Positions 1 through 9,802 of a stretch of DNA of 64,000 nt are shown here, one piece after another; the stretch's first letter is position 1, and each line of letters starts with the position of its first letter. The notes under the pieces were generated by a model. That model was not told where the DNA came from and ran no database searches. It saw only the letters and a program-made list of their open reading frames with translations. The stretch spans positions 3,224,001 to 3,288,000 of the forward strand of contig VLJF02000046.1 in NCBI GenBank assembly GCA_008360975.2, given 5' to 3'. Position numbers and translations under genes: made by a program. Source of the stretch: Lichenostomus cassidix (lineage: Eukaryota > Chordata > Aves > Passeriformes > Meliphagidae).

Positions 1-656
1 ACAAGCCCTGGGGCTGGAAGGAACTGGTGTCTTCTCATGGGCCTCAGTGGCAGGGACAGCAGCCACAGCCAGGGGACACAAATGTCATTGCTGCTGGCAG
101 GGGGTGGTCCCAGCCCCCCCAAGGCCTTTGGTCACCCCAGTGCAGCTCTCCTCCCCTGGCCTAGGCCTGTGCTGCTTCCCTTGCAGACTTTACCCACTGC
201 CCCATTTCCCCACCTCCCTCTGACCCTGGGAGCTCCCAAAGCTTTCCTCATGTCCCTCTGTCCTCCCTTGTTGGTGCTTCAGACAAAAAGCTGTGTTTGG
301 CTGAGGAATGGCCAATTCCTGTGGGATTCCCAACTCCTGCCTTCTTCCCACACCCTGCTAAAGCTCCTGTGGCACCCAAGCTGTCCCAGGCACAGCCTTG
401 CTGGAATCTGCTCCTTCTCTCCATCTCCCAGCACTGAAATCCATGTCCCATCTGCAGCCCTGCAGAGCAGCCCAGCCCTGTCTGGCCCTGCAGCAGGAAC
501 TGGAGGCACTGGAGGTCAGGGACAGCGACTCTGGCTCTGGAATGCTCAGGAGATGCTCAGCTCAGGCAGCTCCTGGTGCCCCAGGGCCAGCCCTGCTGCC
601 CAGGACAGCAGCAGAGAGTTGCCCCAGGGCTCCTCAGGCAGCTCCTGGTGCCCCAG
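1..656 (-). repeat. X repeat unit, copy 1, reversed and cut by the window edge
   Basis: This GC-rich non-coding unit is the reverse complement of the sequence at 14.6-15.1 kb, 18.9-19.5 kb and 58.1-58.7 kb. It is identical to 25801-26456. It carries long but meaningless open frames, including a 338-residue one from 37 that runs on through a CR1 tail. I do not recognise the family. It behaves as a segmentally duplicated block whose forward copies follow a CR1 3' tail. Confidence 0.8.
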
Positions 657-812
657 GGACACAATCACAGAATCACAGGATAAAACAGGTTGGAAAAGAC
701 CTTTGAGACCATCAAGTCCAACCTGTGACCTTACACCAGCTTGTCACTCAGACCATGGCACTGAGTGCCACATCCAATCTTTCCTTAACCAGCTCCAGGA
801 GTCACAGAATCT
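657..812 (-). mobile_element. CR1: CR1 LINE 3'-end fragment
   Basis: The reverse complement reads as the 3' end of an avian CR1 retrotransposon: the phrase around TTGGAAAAGACCTTTGAGA followed by the ATCAAGTCCAACC block. Only about 150 bp of 3' end is present, which is typical of 5'-truncated CR1 copies. The same junction between CR1 tail and X occurs at 18730-18865, 26457-26612 and 57256-58110. Confidence 0.8.
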
Positions 813-1440
813 GCAGGAAAAAAATACAAAAACCCTCCAACAACATTTTAATGTTAGAGAGTCATGGCATTACTTTATTATCTGGCCAGGATGTTGTTCT
901 GGCCAGGATGTACCACAGAAATCATCTCATCCACACACAGCCTGGGTGTGCAGAGAGAATCATTCCATGATACACAGCTTTTACTCGATTTTTCAGATAT
1001 TTTATACAGTAAAAATACATAGGAAAGCATTGGGTCAGTGTTCATTGGTCTAAAGTTGAGCAAACTCACAGTATTCAGTTTTCTGTTGGATCCGAATTTC
1101 TTTGCCTCTGATGCTAATTAGATTCTTCATTCTTCAGTTTTTCTCATCAGTCCTTTTTCCAGGCCAGGATGTCTTCAGCCCTGCTGGAGGTGCTCTGGGG
1201 TAGCTGTTTGTGATATCCACCATGTCCTGTTGATAACCACAATGTCCCAGAGGATGTTCTGTTCATAGTCTTTATCTCTCTGGTTATCTCTGGGGTCACT
1301 CCCAATCTGTTGATATGCTGAGTCCACCAGACCTCATCTGGTAGAACAATGTCCTGAAAGAAACCTAAAATTCCTTTTCTCGGGGTAAAGACAAACAAAA
1401 CCTTTGACTAAAGTTATACAAAATGTTTAACCTGATATGT
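813..1440. repeat. U segment of the composite block, copy 1
   Basis: A relatively AT-rich stretch joins the CR1 tail to the satellite. It is identical to 26613-27240 and closely matches the reverse complement of about 63590-64000. An 83-codon open frame on the minus strand (1147-1398) survives in all three copies, but it opens with TTG rather than ATG and resembles no protein I know. No gene is called. Confidence 0.75.
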
Positions 1441-1547
1441 ATTTCAACAACACCAAAGAGCCCCTGGGCACACAGTGACATCAGTGACCAGCACAGGTGA
1501 CAATTGCAGCAGAATGGATTGCTGCACAGGTCACTGAGGGGACAGAG

Positions 1548-1592
1548 TGACGTCATCAGAGTAATGTCTTCAGAGTGACATCAGTGACGTCA
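1548..1592. promoter_or_regulatory. Pair of CRE palindromes, copy 1
   Basis: Two perfect TGACGTCA octamers, the cAMP-response element bound by CREB/ATF dimers, lie at 1548-1555 and 1585-1592, 37 bp apart. They sit among several one-base variants (TGACATCA). The arrangement is conserved in the other two copies of the block (27348-27392 and 63461-63505). Function is inferred from the motif only; no adjacent gene is evident. Confidence 0.55.
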
Positions 1593-1685
1593 TCAGAGTG
1601 ACATCATCAGCCATCAGCACGGGTGACAATTGCAGTGGAACAGATTGCTGTAGGTCACTGAGAGGGGACAGGGTGACATCAGGGT

Positions 1686-3390
1686 AGCATCAGGTGGCAT
1701 CAAAATGGCACCAAAGTGGGGGAAAACAGTGTTAAAGTGACAAAAAATGGCACCAAATGGCATCAAAATGGCATCAAATAGCATTGAAGTGACACCAAAT
1801 GGCAGCAAATGGCACTAAATGGCAGTAAATGACACCAGAGTGACACTAAATGGTACCAAAGTGGCACAAAATGGCAACAAATGGCTCTAAATGGCGTTAA
1901 AGTGACACTAGATGGCACCAGATGGAGCCAAAGTGACACTAAATGGCACCGAAGTGACACCAAATGGCACCTGAGTGACACCAAATGGCACTAAATGACA
2001 CCAAGCAGCCCCTGGGCACACAGTGACATCGCCGACCAGCACAGGTGACAATGACTGCAGAACGGATTGCTGCAGGTCAGTGAGGAGACAGCAGGTGACA
2101 TCAAAATGGCACAAAAATGGGAAAAAATGGCATTGAAATGACAAAAAACTGCATTAAAGTGACAAAAAATGGCACCAAATGGGACTAAAGTGACACTAAA
2201 TGGCACCAAAGTGGGACAAAGTGGCATTGAAGTGGCAAAAAACGGCACCAAAGTGGCAAGAAATGGCACTAAATGGCATCAAAATAGCATCAAATGGCAC
2301 CAAAGTGGCACCAAATTGCATTAAACTGATAAAAATGTATTAATTTTTTTTAAAATGGCATTAAAGTGACCTCAAATGGCCCCAAATGGGACCAAAGTGA
2401 CATTAAATGGCACCAAAGTGACACTAAGTTGCACTAAATGGGACTAAAGGAGCAAAAATGGCACCGAAGTGGCACTAAAATGGCAAAAAGTGACACCAAA
2501 GTGACATCAAATGGCACCAAATTAGCACTAAATGGCACCCGAGTGACACTAAATGGCCTCAAATGGCACTAAATGGTATTAAAGTGGCACTAAATGGCAC
2601 TGAAGTGACACCAGGAGTTATTAAATGGCACCAAAGTGGCACTAAATGGCACTAAAATGACACCAAATGGCATCAAAGTGACACCAAATGGAACTAAAGT
2701 GGCACTAAATGGCACCAGAGTGACACCAGGGGTCATCAAGTGACACCAAATGGCACTAAGTGGCATTAAAGTGACACTAAATGGCACCAAGTGACACAAA
2801 GTGGCACTAAATTGCACCAAAGGGCATCAATGTGGCAAAAAATAGCACTAAATGGCACTAAAATGTCGCTAAAATGGCACCAAATGAGACCAAAGTGACA
2901 CTGAATGGCACTGAATGGCACTAAATGGCATTAGTGACACTAGAAGGCACCAAATAGCACTAAAGTGGCATTAAAGTGACACTAGATGGCACCAGATGGC
3001 GCCAAAGTGACACTAAATGGCACCAAAGTGACAAAAAAAGGCATTAAATGGCACCAGAGTGGCACTACATGTCACTAAAAGTCACTCAAGTGACACTAAA
3101 TGGCATCAAATGGCACCAAAGTGGCACTAAATGGCAACAAAAAGGTCAAAAATGGCACCAAAGTGGCACTAAAGGGACATCAAATGGCACCAAAGTGGCA
3201 AAAAGTGGCACCAAGTGACATCAAATGGCACCAAAATGGCATCAAGTGGCACTAAAGGGACACTAAATGACACCAAATGGCACCAAATTGTCACCAAATG
3301 CCACTAGAAGTCACCAAATGGCACCCAATTGTCACTAAATGGCTCCAAAGTTCCATCAAAGTGACACCAAAGTGTCCCAAATACCCCCAA
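1686..3390. repeat. SatA satellite array, copy 1
   Basis: About 1.7 kb of degenerate 10-11 bp units alternates forms such as TGGCACTAAA, TGACACTAAA and TGGCACCAAAG. Many 21-22 bp dimers can be seen. The reverse frames give repetitive products rich in Leu-Val-Pro-Phe, which reflect the repeat rather than a gene. Other copies lie at 27486-29110 and, inverted, at 61775-63370. Confidence 0.9.
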
Positions 3391-3906
3391 TGTCCCCAAA
3401 TGTCCCTTCCCCCCAAAACTACCCAATTTCCCCCCAAATTTTCCCAATTTATCCCCATTTTTCCCAATTTCCCCCAGATTTTCCCAATTTTTCCCTAATC
3501 TATTCTTTTGCCCCCAATTTCCCCAAATTTTTCCCATTTTCTTCTATTTCCCCCATTTCCCCCCAATTTACTTCCCTTTTTCCCCAAAATTTCCCCAATT
3601 TTCCTGAATTTTTCCAATTTTCCCCATTTCCTCCCAATTTCCCCATTTATTTCCCATTTTTCTCACTTTTTCCCCAGTTTTCCCCCAAATTTTCCTTTTA
3701 GTCCAATTTCCCCAATTTTCCCCATTTTCCTCCATTTTCCCCCAATTTTTCCCATTTCCCCCCAAAAATTCCCCAAATTTTCCTCCTTTTTCCCCATTCT
3801 ATTTGCATTTTTCCCATTTCCCCCAAATTTTCCCAAACAATTCCCCCAAATTTTCTCAGAATTTTCCTTCAAAATTCCCCCAAACTTTCCCAATTTTTTC
3901 CAGTTT
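3391..3906. repeat. SatB satellite array, left part before the provirus
   Basis: An array of roughly 10-12 bp units of the type CCCCAAATTTTCC. The plus strand is almost free of G. The transition from SatA passes through a short run of GTCCCCAAAT-type units also seen in the other copies. The array continues at 10389 beyond the inserted provirus. Confidence 0.9.
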
Positions 3907-3911
3907 TCTCC
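3907..3911. repeat. Target-site duplication, ERVL 3' side
   Basis: The five bases TCTCC directly flank the LTR here, and TCTCC recurs at 10384-10388 on the other side. A 5-bp duplication is what ERVL-type integrases usually make. Paralogous arrays carry a single uninterrupted TCTCC at the same place (29519-29523; GGAGA at 61149-61153). Confidence 0.85.
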
Positions 3912-4501
3912 TGTCCCGGGTTAATGATAAGACTCTCTCCTCCGAGAGCGAAGGGCCCCGACACCCCCTCCCCCACCCACAACAGAACCTCTCAGATGAA
4001 AGTGAAGAAAAAACTATTTATTTAACAAAACCACGCAGAGTGCCCTACAAGGCACAGGGGAAGGGGAAAAACAAGGTGAAAGGCAGTTATTCAACCTGAA
4101 TAAAAAGTCCTTTTCTCAGACGCAGTCCCTCTCCTCCTCGCCCCCACCCGGGGCCGGGTGGAGCTCCCTGGAGAGCTCTGCTGTCCTCTGGCCCTCCTGG
4201 GTCTCCGGGTGGCAAAGCAGATCGAAGAGAAGGGGTCCGAACGAGGAAAAAAAAAAGAAGAATGGAAAAAACGGGAACAGAGCTCACTCCGACCCCCGTC
4301 CAGCACGCAGTCTCTGCCGGGCGACGAATCCTCCCCCCGGAGCGAGGCTTGGGGAAAATGTTTTCAAAACAACCCGCGTTTCTCTCTGCGGCTGGGTGCA
4401 GTTAAAGAGACAGGACCACACATTTTTTTTTTTTTTTTCTTTCTTGGGCATATAAACCAACGATAGGGGATAAAGGATTATCATATCATCAATCCAAGAC
4501 A
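3912..4501 (-). repeat. ERVL 3' LTR
   Basis: This 590-bp LTR is nearly identical to 9803-10383. On the minus strand it begins TGTCTTGG and ends with CA. A minus-strand AATAAA polyadenylation signal lies at 4017-4022. A TATATG-like box is found only about 50 bp inside the LTR start, near 4449-4455. If that box is the true promoter, U3 would be unusually short, and a TTTTTATT motif further in is an alternative. Confidence 0.92.
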
Positions 4502-4515
4502 TTCCACCCCTTATT
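4502..4515 (-). other. Polypurine tract next to the 3' LTR
   Basis: On the minus strand the 14 bases before the 3' LTR read AATAAGGGGTGGAA. They are almost all purines and abut the TG of the LTR. This is the expected primer for plus-strand DNA synthesis. About 175 bp separate it from the end of pol, leaving no room for env. Confidence 0.75.
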
Positions 4516-4559
4516 CCATAGCGTTGGCTTAAGGCCCACCTTAACATCTTCCAACTTCA

Positions 4560-4638
4560 AACACACACATATATATATACACATATATACATATATACAT
4601 ATATACATATATACATATATACATATATACACATAACT
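4560..4638. repeat. ATACAT-type microsatellite in the provirus 3' internal region
   Basis: A run of alternating CA, TA and ATACAT units of about 78 bp lies between the pol stop and the polypurine tract. It is a simple repeat with no coding role. Confidence 0.9.
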
Positions 4639-4690
4639 ATGTACAAATAATGTCACGAACGGTGAACGGTGGTATGTTGCCATCCCAACC

Positions 4691-7600
4691 TTACACGTGG
4701 CCTTCACCCAAAATTAAATTTCCCTGAGGGACACATTGTGTTTTTCCATCTTCCTGCATTATCCACCATGTACACCCTGGTCCCTGAGCAAAGACAACCC
4801 CACGGATGGGTTTGTCTTTATGTGAGGCAGAATCAATCCAGACAGTTTTCCCTAACAAGCCTCTGGCATGTACTGCTGGGACCTTATCTCCATCCACTGT
4901 ATGTAGAAGCTCAGATTGGGCAGGACCTGCTCGGTTGATGGAGCCTCGGGTATTGACTAACCAGGTGGCCTCTGCTAAATGTCGCTCCCAATTCTTATAA
5001 GTTCCCCCACCCAATGCCTTTAGGGTGGTTTTTAACAATCCATTATACCGTTCCACTTTGCCAGCGGCTGGTGCATGATAGGGAATGTGGTACACCCACT
5101 CAATGCCATGGTCTCTAGCCCAGTTGTTTATGAGGCTATTTTTAAAATGAGTTCCGTTATCTGACTCAATTCTCTCAGGGGTACCATGCCTCCACAGGAC
5201 TTGGTTCTCAAGGCCCAGGATGGTGTTACGAGCAGTGGCATGAGGCACAGGGTAGGTTTCCAGCCACCCAGTGGTGGCTTCCACCATTGTGAGCACATAG
5301 CGCTTGCCATGGCGGGTTTGAGGCAGTGTGATGTAATCAATCTGCCAGGCCTCTCCATACTTATATTTTGACCACCTTCCACCATACCACAGGGGTTTCA
5401 CCCGCTTGGCTTGCTTGATGGCAGCACATGTTTCACAGTCATGGATAACTTGAGAGATGCAGTCCATGGTTAGATCCACCCCTCGGTCTCGTGCCCACTT
5501 ATAGGTGGCATCTCTGCCCTGATGGCCTGAGGCATCATGGGCCCATCGAGCTAAGAATAAATCTCCTTTATGCTGCCAATCCAAGTCTACCTGGGACACC
5601 TTTATCTTTGCAGCCTGATCTACCTGTTCGTTGTTTCGGTGTTCCTCATTAGCTCGACTCTTGGGGACATGGGCGTCTACATGGCGGACCTTCACAGGTA
5701 GTCTCTCTGCCCGACTAGCGATGTCTTTCCACTCTTCAGCTGCCCAAATTGGTTTTCCCCTACGCTGCCAACCAGCCTTCTTCCACTTTTCCAGCCAACC
5801 CCACAGAGCATTGGCTACCATCCATGAATCAGTATAAAGGTAGAGCTTTGGCCATTTCTCTCTTTCAGCAATGTCCAGGGCTAACTGAACGGCTTTGAGC
5901 TCAGCAAATTGGCTCGATCCCCCCTCTTCTTCCCTAGCTTCTGCAACCCGTCGTGTGGGGCTCCACACAGCTGCTTTCCATTTTCTTTTTGTCCCTACAA
6001 GACGACAGGAACCATCAGTGAAAAGAGCGTAGCGTGGTTCATCTGCTGGCAGTTGGTTGTATGGTGGGGCTTCCTCTGCACGGGTCACCTGTTCCAGCTC
6101 CTCTTCCTCAGTCAGACTAAAATTTTCACCTTCAGGCCAATTTGTAATTATTTCCAAAATCCCAGGGCGATTCAGATTTCCCATACGGGCACGCTGTGTG
6201 ATACGGGCAATCCATTTGCTCCATGTGCCATTGGTGGCATGATGAGTAGAGGGAACCTCTGCTTTAAACATCCACCCCAGCACCGGTAGTCGAGGTGCCA
6301 GGAGGAGTTGTGCTTCTGTGCCAATTACCTCTGAGGCAGCTTGGACTCCTTCATATGCTGCTAGGATTTCTTTCTCTGTTGGGGTGTAGTTGGCTTCAGA
6401 CCCTCTGTAACTTCGGCTCCAAAATCCCAGTGGTCGGCCTCGGGTCTCACCAGGCACCTTCTGCCAAAGGCTCCAGGACAGGCCATGGCTCCCAGCTGCA
6501 GAGTAAAGCACATTCTTTACTTCTGGCCCTGTCCTGACTGGGCCAAGGGCTACTGCATGAGCAATCTCCTGCTTGATCTGGGTGAAGGCTTGCTGCTGTT
6601 CAGGGCCCCAATGGAAATCGTTCTTCTTGCGGGTTATGAGGTAGAGAGGACTCACGATCTGGCTGTACTCAGGGATATGCATTCTCCAAAAGCCTATGGC
6701 ACCTAGGAAAGCTTGCGTCTCCTTCTTGTTGGTTGGGGGGGACATTGTGATGATTTTATTGATAACCTCAGTAGGAATCTGACGCCGTCCATCTTGCCAC
6801 TTCACTCCTAGGAACTGGATCTCTTTGGCAGGCCCTTTGACTTTGCTCTTTTTTATAGCGAAACCGGCTTCCAGGAGAATCTGGATTACTTCCTTTCCTT
6901 TCTCAAATACTTCTTCTGCTGTGTACCCCCACACAATGATGTCATCAATGTATTGCAAATGTTCTGGAGCCCCACCCTTTTCCAGTGCAGCCTGGATCAG
7001 TCCATGGCAGATGGTGGGACTGTGCTTCCACCCCTGGGGCAGTCGGTTCCAGGTGTACTGCACGCCCCTCCAGGTGAAAGCAAACTGAGGTCTGCACTCT
7101 GCTGCCAGAGGAATGGAGAAAAATGCATTTGCAATGTCAATAGTAGCATACCACTTTGCTGCCTTGGACTCTAGCTCATACTGGAGCTCCAGCATGTCTG
7201 GCACAGCAGCACTCAGAGGTGGAGTCACCTCATTCAAGGCACGATAGTCCACAGTCAATCTCCATTCTCCTTCAGATTTTCGCACAGGCCAGATGGGGCT
7301 GTTAAAGGATGAATGGGTCCTGCTGACCACCCCTTGGCTCTCCAGCTCACGGATTAGTTTGTGAATGGGAATCACGGCATCACGAGTTGTCCGGTACTGT
7401 CGGCGGTGCACAATCGAGGTTGCAACTGGTACTTGTTGCTCTTCCCCTTTCAGGAGTCCTACTGCAGATGGGTTCTCTGACAGTCCAGGCAAGGTGTTCA
7501 ATTGTTTTATGCCCTCTGTCTCCACAGCAGCTATCCCAAATGCCCACTTGAGTCCCTTTGGGTCTTTGAAATATCCATTTCGGAGGAAGTCTATACCCAA

Positions 7601-7885
7601 AATACATGGAGCCTCTGGGCCAGTCACAATGGAATGTTCTTTCCACTCTCTTCCAGTCAGGCTCACCTCAGCTTTCACGAGGGTCAAGTCTTGTGATCCT
7701 CCTGTAATGCCGGAAATAGAAATAGGTTCTGTCCCCACATGTCTCGATGGGATTATCGTGCATTGTGCACCAGTGTCAACTAAAGCCTCGTATTCTTGTG
7801 GCTCTGATGTGCCAGGCCACCGAATCCACACTGTCCAAAAAATTCGGTTTTCCCTGGCCTCTACCTGGCTAGAGGCAGGGCCCCA
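4691..7885 (-). CDS. pol: ERVL pro-pol polyprotein, intact
   Basis: The frame is open from the UAG at 7886-7888 to the stop at 4691. It has no ATG of its own at the 5' end, which fits expression by translation past the gag stop. Counting from a GTG at 7829-7831, the order is: aspartic protease with DTGA (residues 19-22); reverse transcriptase with LPQGWKHSP (264-272) and YIDD (294-297); RNase H with TDGS (605-608), E644 and D668; and integrase with H765, H770, C799 and C802 (zinc-binding HHCC) and D832, D891 and E927 (DD35E). Every catalytic residue I looked for is present and there is no internal stop or frameshift. The sequence resembles ERVL (class III) pol. An intact pol with LTRs about 1.4% apart suggests recent mobility, but dependence on a damaged gag may limit it. 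Confidence 0.92.
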   Translation of the reverse strand, partial: WGPASSQVEARENRIFWTVWIRWPGTSEPQEYEALVDTGAQCTIIPSRHVGTEPISISGITGGSQDLTLVKAEVSLTGREWKEHSIVTGPEAPCILGIDFLRNGYFKDPKGLKWAFGIAAVETEGIKQLNTLPGLSENPSAVGLLKGEEQQVPVATSIVHRRQYRTTRDAVIPIHKLIRELESQGVVSRTHSSFNSPIWPVRKSEGEWRLTVDYRALNEVTPPLSAAVPDMLELQYELESKAAKWYATIDIANAFFSIPLAAECRPQFAFTWRGVQYTWNRLPQGWKHSPTICHGLIQAALEKGGAPEHLQYIDDIIVWGYTAEEVFEKGKEVIQILLEAGFAIKKSKVKGPAKEIQFLGVKWQDGRRQIPTEVINKIITMSPPTNKKETQAFLGAIGFWRMHIPEYSQIVSPLYLITRKKNDFHWGPEQQQAFTQIKQEIAHAVALGPVRTGPEVKNVLYSAAGSHGLSWSLWQKVPGETRGRPLGFWSRSYRGSEANYTPTEKEILAAYEGVQAASEVIGTEAQLLLAPRLPVLGWMFKAEVPSTHHATNGTWSKWIARITQRARMGNLNRPGILEIITNWPEGENFSLTEEEELEQVTRAEEAPPYNQLPADEPRYALFTDGSCRLVGTKRKWKAAVWSPTRRVAEAREEEGGSSQFAELKAVQLALDIAEREKWPKLYLYTDSWMVANALWGWLEKWKKAGWQRRGKPIWAAEEWKDIASRAERLPVKVRHVDAHVPKSRANEEHRNNEQVDQAAKIKVSQVDLDWQHKGDLFLARWAHDASGHQGRDATYKWARDRGVDLTMDCISQVIHDCETCAAIKQAKRVKPLWYGGRWSKYKYGEAWQIDYITLPQTRHGKRYVLTMVEATTGWLETYPVPHATARNTILGLENQVLWRHGTPERIESDNGTHFKNSLINNWARDHGIEWVYHIPYHAPAAGKVERYNGLLKTTLKALGGGTYKNWERHLAEATWLVNTRGSINRAGPAQSELLHTVDGDKVPAVHARGLLGKTVWIDSASHKDKPIRGVVFAQGPGCTWWIMQEDGKTQCVPQGNLILGEGHV

Positions 7886-8101
7886 CTAACCATGGTGGGT
7901 ATTTGTGTTAGAGGTTCCTTCAACGGAATCAGACATATTGAGTAGAGCTACTTCCCTTCTGGTGGAGTTCCTTCTCTGAGTCTTGCCCTCCTTCAATTCA
8001 CGCACTCGTCGTGCCAGGACAGCAGTGGGTTGTCCATCCCACCTGTTCATGTTTTCTCCACTGTCACACAGGAAATACCACAACTCATGTCGAGGGATAT
8101 A
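7886..8101 (-). pseudogene. gag: Gag C-terminal segment between in-frame UGA and UAG
   Basis: This 72-codon stretch lies in the same frame as the gag frame upstream and the pol frame downstream. It is bounded by UGA (8102-8104) and UAG (7886-7888). It contains a WDGQPT motif followed by a basic arginine-rich stretch, consistent with the end of an ERVL Gag. No CCHC zinc knuckle is visible. Whether the UGA is a mutation (a CGA codon would become UGA by CpG decay) or part of the expression strategy cannot be decided from one copy. Confidence 0.65.
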
Positions 8102-9664
8102 TCAAGTTCTCATAGCTGAGGAGCGTCTGCGTGGGGTAGCAGAACCTCTGGTCTGTACTGCTGAGATTTGGAGAAGGCTGTCTTTAATCTCTTTACTGAG
8201 TTTCTCATGATTCTTCTCTATCTTATTTTCTCGTTTCTGCAGATTTGTTTCCACAGCTGAGATTCTTGCATTCATTGGGCTATGCACGACATCTGCATAC
8301 GCTCGGAGTTTCCTTGTCATATCACGCACAGTCTCATGCCCGTCATCTTGCTTCATCATGGCTAAAGCAGAAGCATACCCTGATGGCCCAAGCTTTAGGA
8401 GTTTCCGCCACATCACAGGTGTACATTCTATCCTATCTGGGTCTATAATCGGATCTGGGTTTGCTATGTCCTCTGGGAAGACAATTTCTACCACTGCCAT
8501 TTCTCTCAAGCGTTGAATCCCTTGTTCTATGGTTCTCCACTGGGTTTGTTGCGAATAGAGATCGTCGGGATGTAGGTATCTGTCCCTCGCAGCTCTGATA
8601 GCTCGTCTCCAGAGGCTGCTGCAGTCAGGCCCATCTCGTATAGTTTGGTTGATATCTGGGTCACGTGACACAGTCCCTAAATGCCTTGCCTCAGTAGCAT
8701 CTAGAAGTGTAACATCGCCTGCAGCATCCCAAAGACGGACTAACCAACTAATCACAGATTCAGCATCTCGTTGGACATAATCTTTTCTTAGGCTGTGAAG
8801 GTCTCTCACATTCATGGATTCAACAATGACCTCTGACTCAGTTGCTGGCCTTGAGGGTCCCTCCCCACTGTCATCTGGGCGATCAGTCTTAAATTGGGCT
8901 TTCCTGCTCCTTGTAATATGAGCAACTGCCATTGGCTTAGGCTCCCTTACTTCCTGTTCTATAATATCTGACAGTGTACGATAAGCATATGCCAGGGCCC
9001 AACATATTGCACTGCAGTTGTCTCTGCACTTCTCTTTCAGATACTTCCCCACCTCAGCTGGTCTCGGGATTTGTCCAAGGGGAAATTCCCAGTCTATTGG
9101 ATCAGAGAATTTCTTTAAAGTTTTACCTATGTCCTCCCATACTCCACACCATTCAAATTTCCTCACATCTGGATTAGGTGCCTGCTCCTGCTCAGCCCCT
9201 CTGGACTTCTCAGCCCTCATTCTGGTAACACTGAACATCATATACACGGAAACTCCTAGGTAAAGCACCTGTACTACCAAGTTAATGGTCTCTTTAACAT
9301 CCAGGGGAAACTGAATATTCTCAAAAGCTGATATACCAGATTTAAAGGGAAAGAGATGGGTGAGGAGCCAGGAAGCTTCACCCTCTACTTCTCTAACAGG
9401 TTGGGTAATATTACTAACAAAACTCCAAAACAGGTTACTAAAACTAGAGGAGGAAACTAACAGAGCATGTACATCTTTAACTGTTTCCCATACCTTCTTA
9501 CACATCGTCAGTATCACACACATTACTATAACAAGCCGGAGTCGTGTCCCTGATTGGTGGAAATTATACATTAGGGACAGGATTGCCCCTACCTGTTGGT
9601 AGGGAAACAAACCTATGTGCCAAACAGACAGTATTACATCAAACAACCTCCCATCAAACAGCAA
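8102..9664 (-). pseudogene. gag: ERVL Gag-like frame ending at an in-frame UGA
   Basis: The frame is 520 codons long if read from a TTG; the first ATG is at codon 32 (about 9571). The N-terminal 150 residues are unusually hydrophobic, with candidate membrane segments near residues 41-55 and 127-147. A polar linker follows. From about residue 284 there is a capsid-like region with repeated Arg, Trp and Leu spacing typical of ERVL Gag. A likely coiled coil lies at 465-503, and a basic tail precedes the UGA. Gag in this family builds the particle shell. The UGA sits just upstream of a further in-frame Gag segment, so this may be a broken gene. Confidence 0.75.
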
Positions 9665-9780
9665 AGTGACTACTGATGGCTGTAATTCAATACCAAGCGA
9701 TTAAAACCAGAATGCAATTATTAGGGTTTTTTCTTCACTTTCTCTAACCCCACAAAAGGTGTAGAACAAGTAATCGAGGC

Positions 9781-9798
9781 CCCGTAAGTTGGGCGCCA
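9781..9798 (-). other. Primer binding site, tRNA-Lys-like
   Basis: On the minus strand, four bases after the 5' LTR, TGGCGCCCAAC occurs. These 11 bases match the complement of the 3' end of tRNA-Lys(1,2), the primer also used by foamy viruses. The following bases diverge from a full 18-base match. Assignment is from remembered tRNA ends and should be confirmed. Confidence 0.65.
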
Positions 9799-9802
9799 AA
9801 TA

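Noticed and set aside
37..1053. 338-codon open frame, repeated exactly at 25837-26853
   Set aside because: It crosses from X into a CR1 tail and U, has no recognisable domain, and is present twice only because the DNA is duplicated.
1147..1398. 83-codon minus-strand frame kept in all three blocks (also 26947-27198 and 63655-63906)
   Set aside because: It begins with TTG, matches no known protein, and the copies are too similar for retention of an open frame to be evidence of selection.
1686..3390. Possible CRISPR array
   Set aside because: SatA units are contiguous and degenerate with no unique spacers, and the sequence is vertebrate.
3339..3924. Long Pro/Phe-rich or Gly/Lys-rich frames in SatB, also at 10.4-11.8, 29.0-30.2 and 60.8-61.5 kb
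   Set aside because: The repeat units contain no stop codons in several frames, so these are artefacts of low-complexity DNA.
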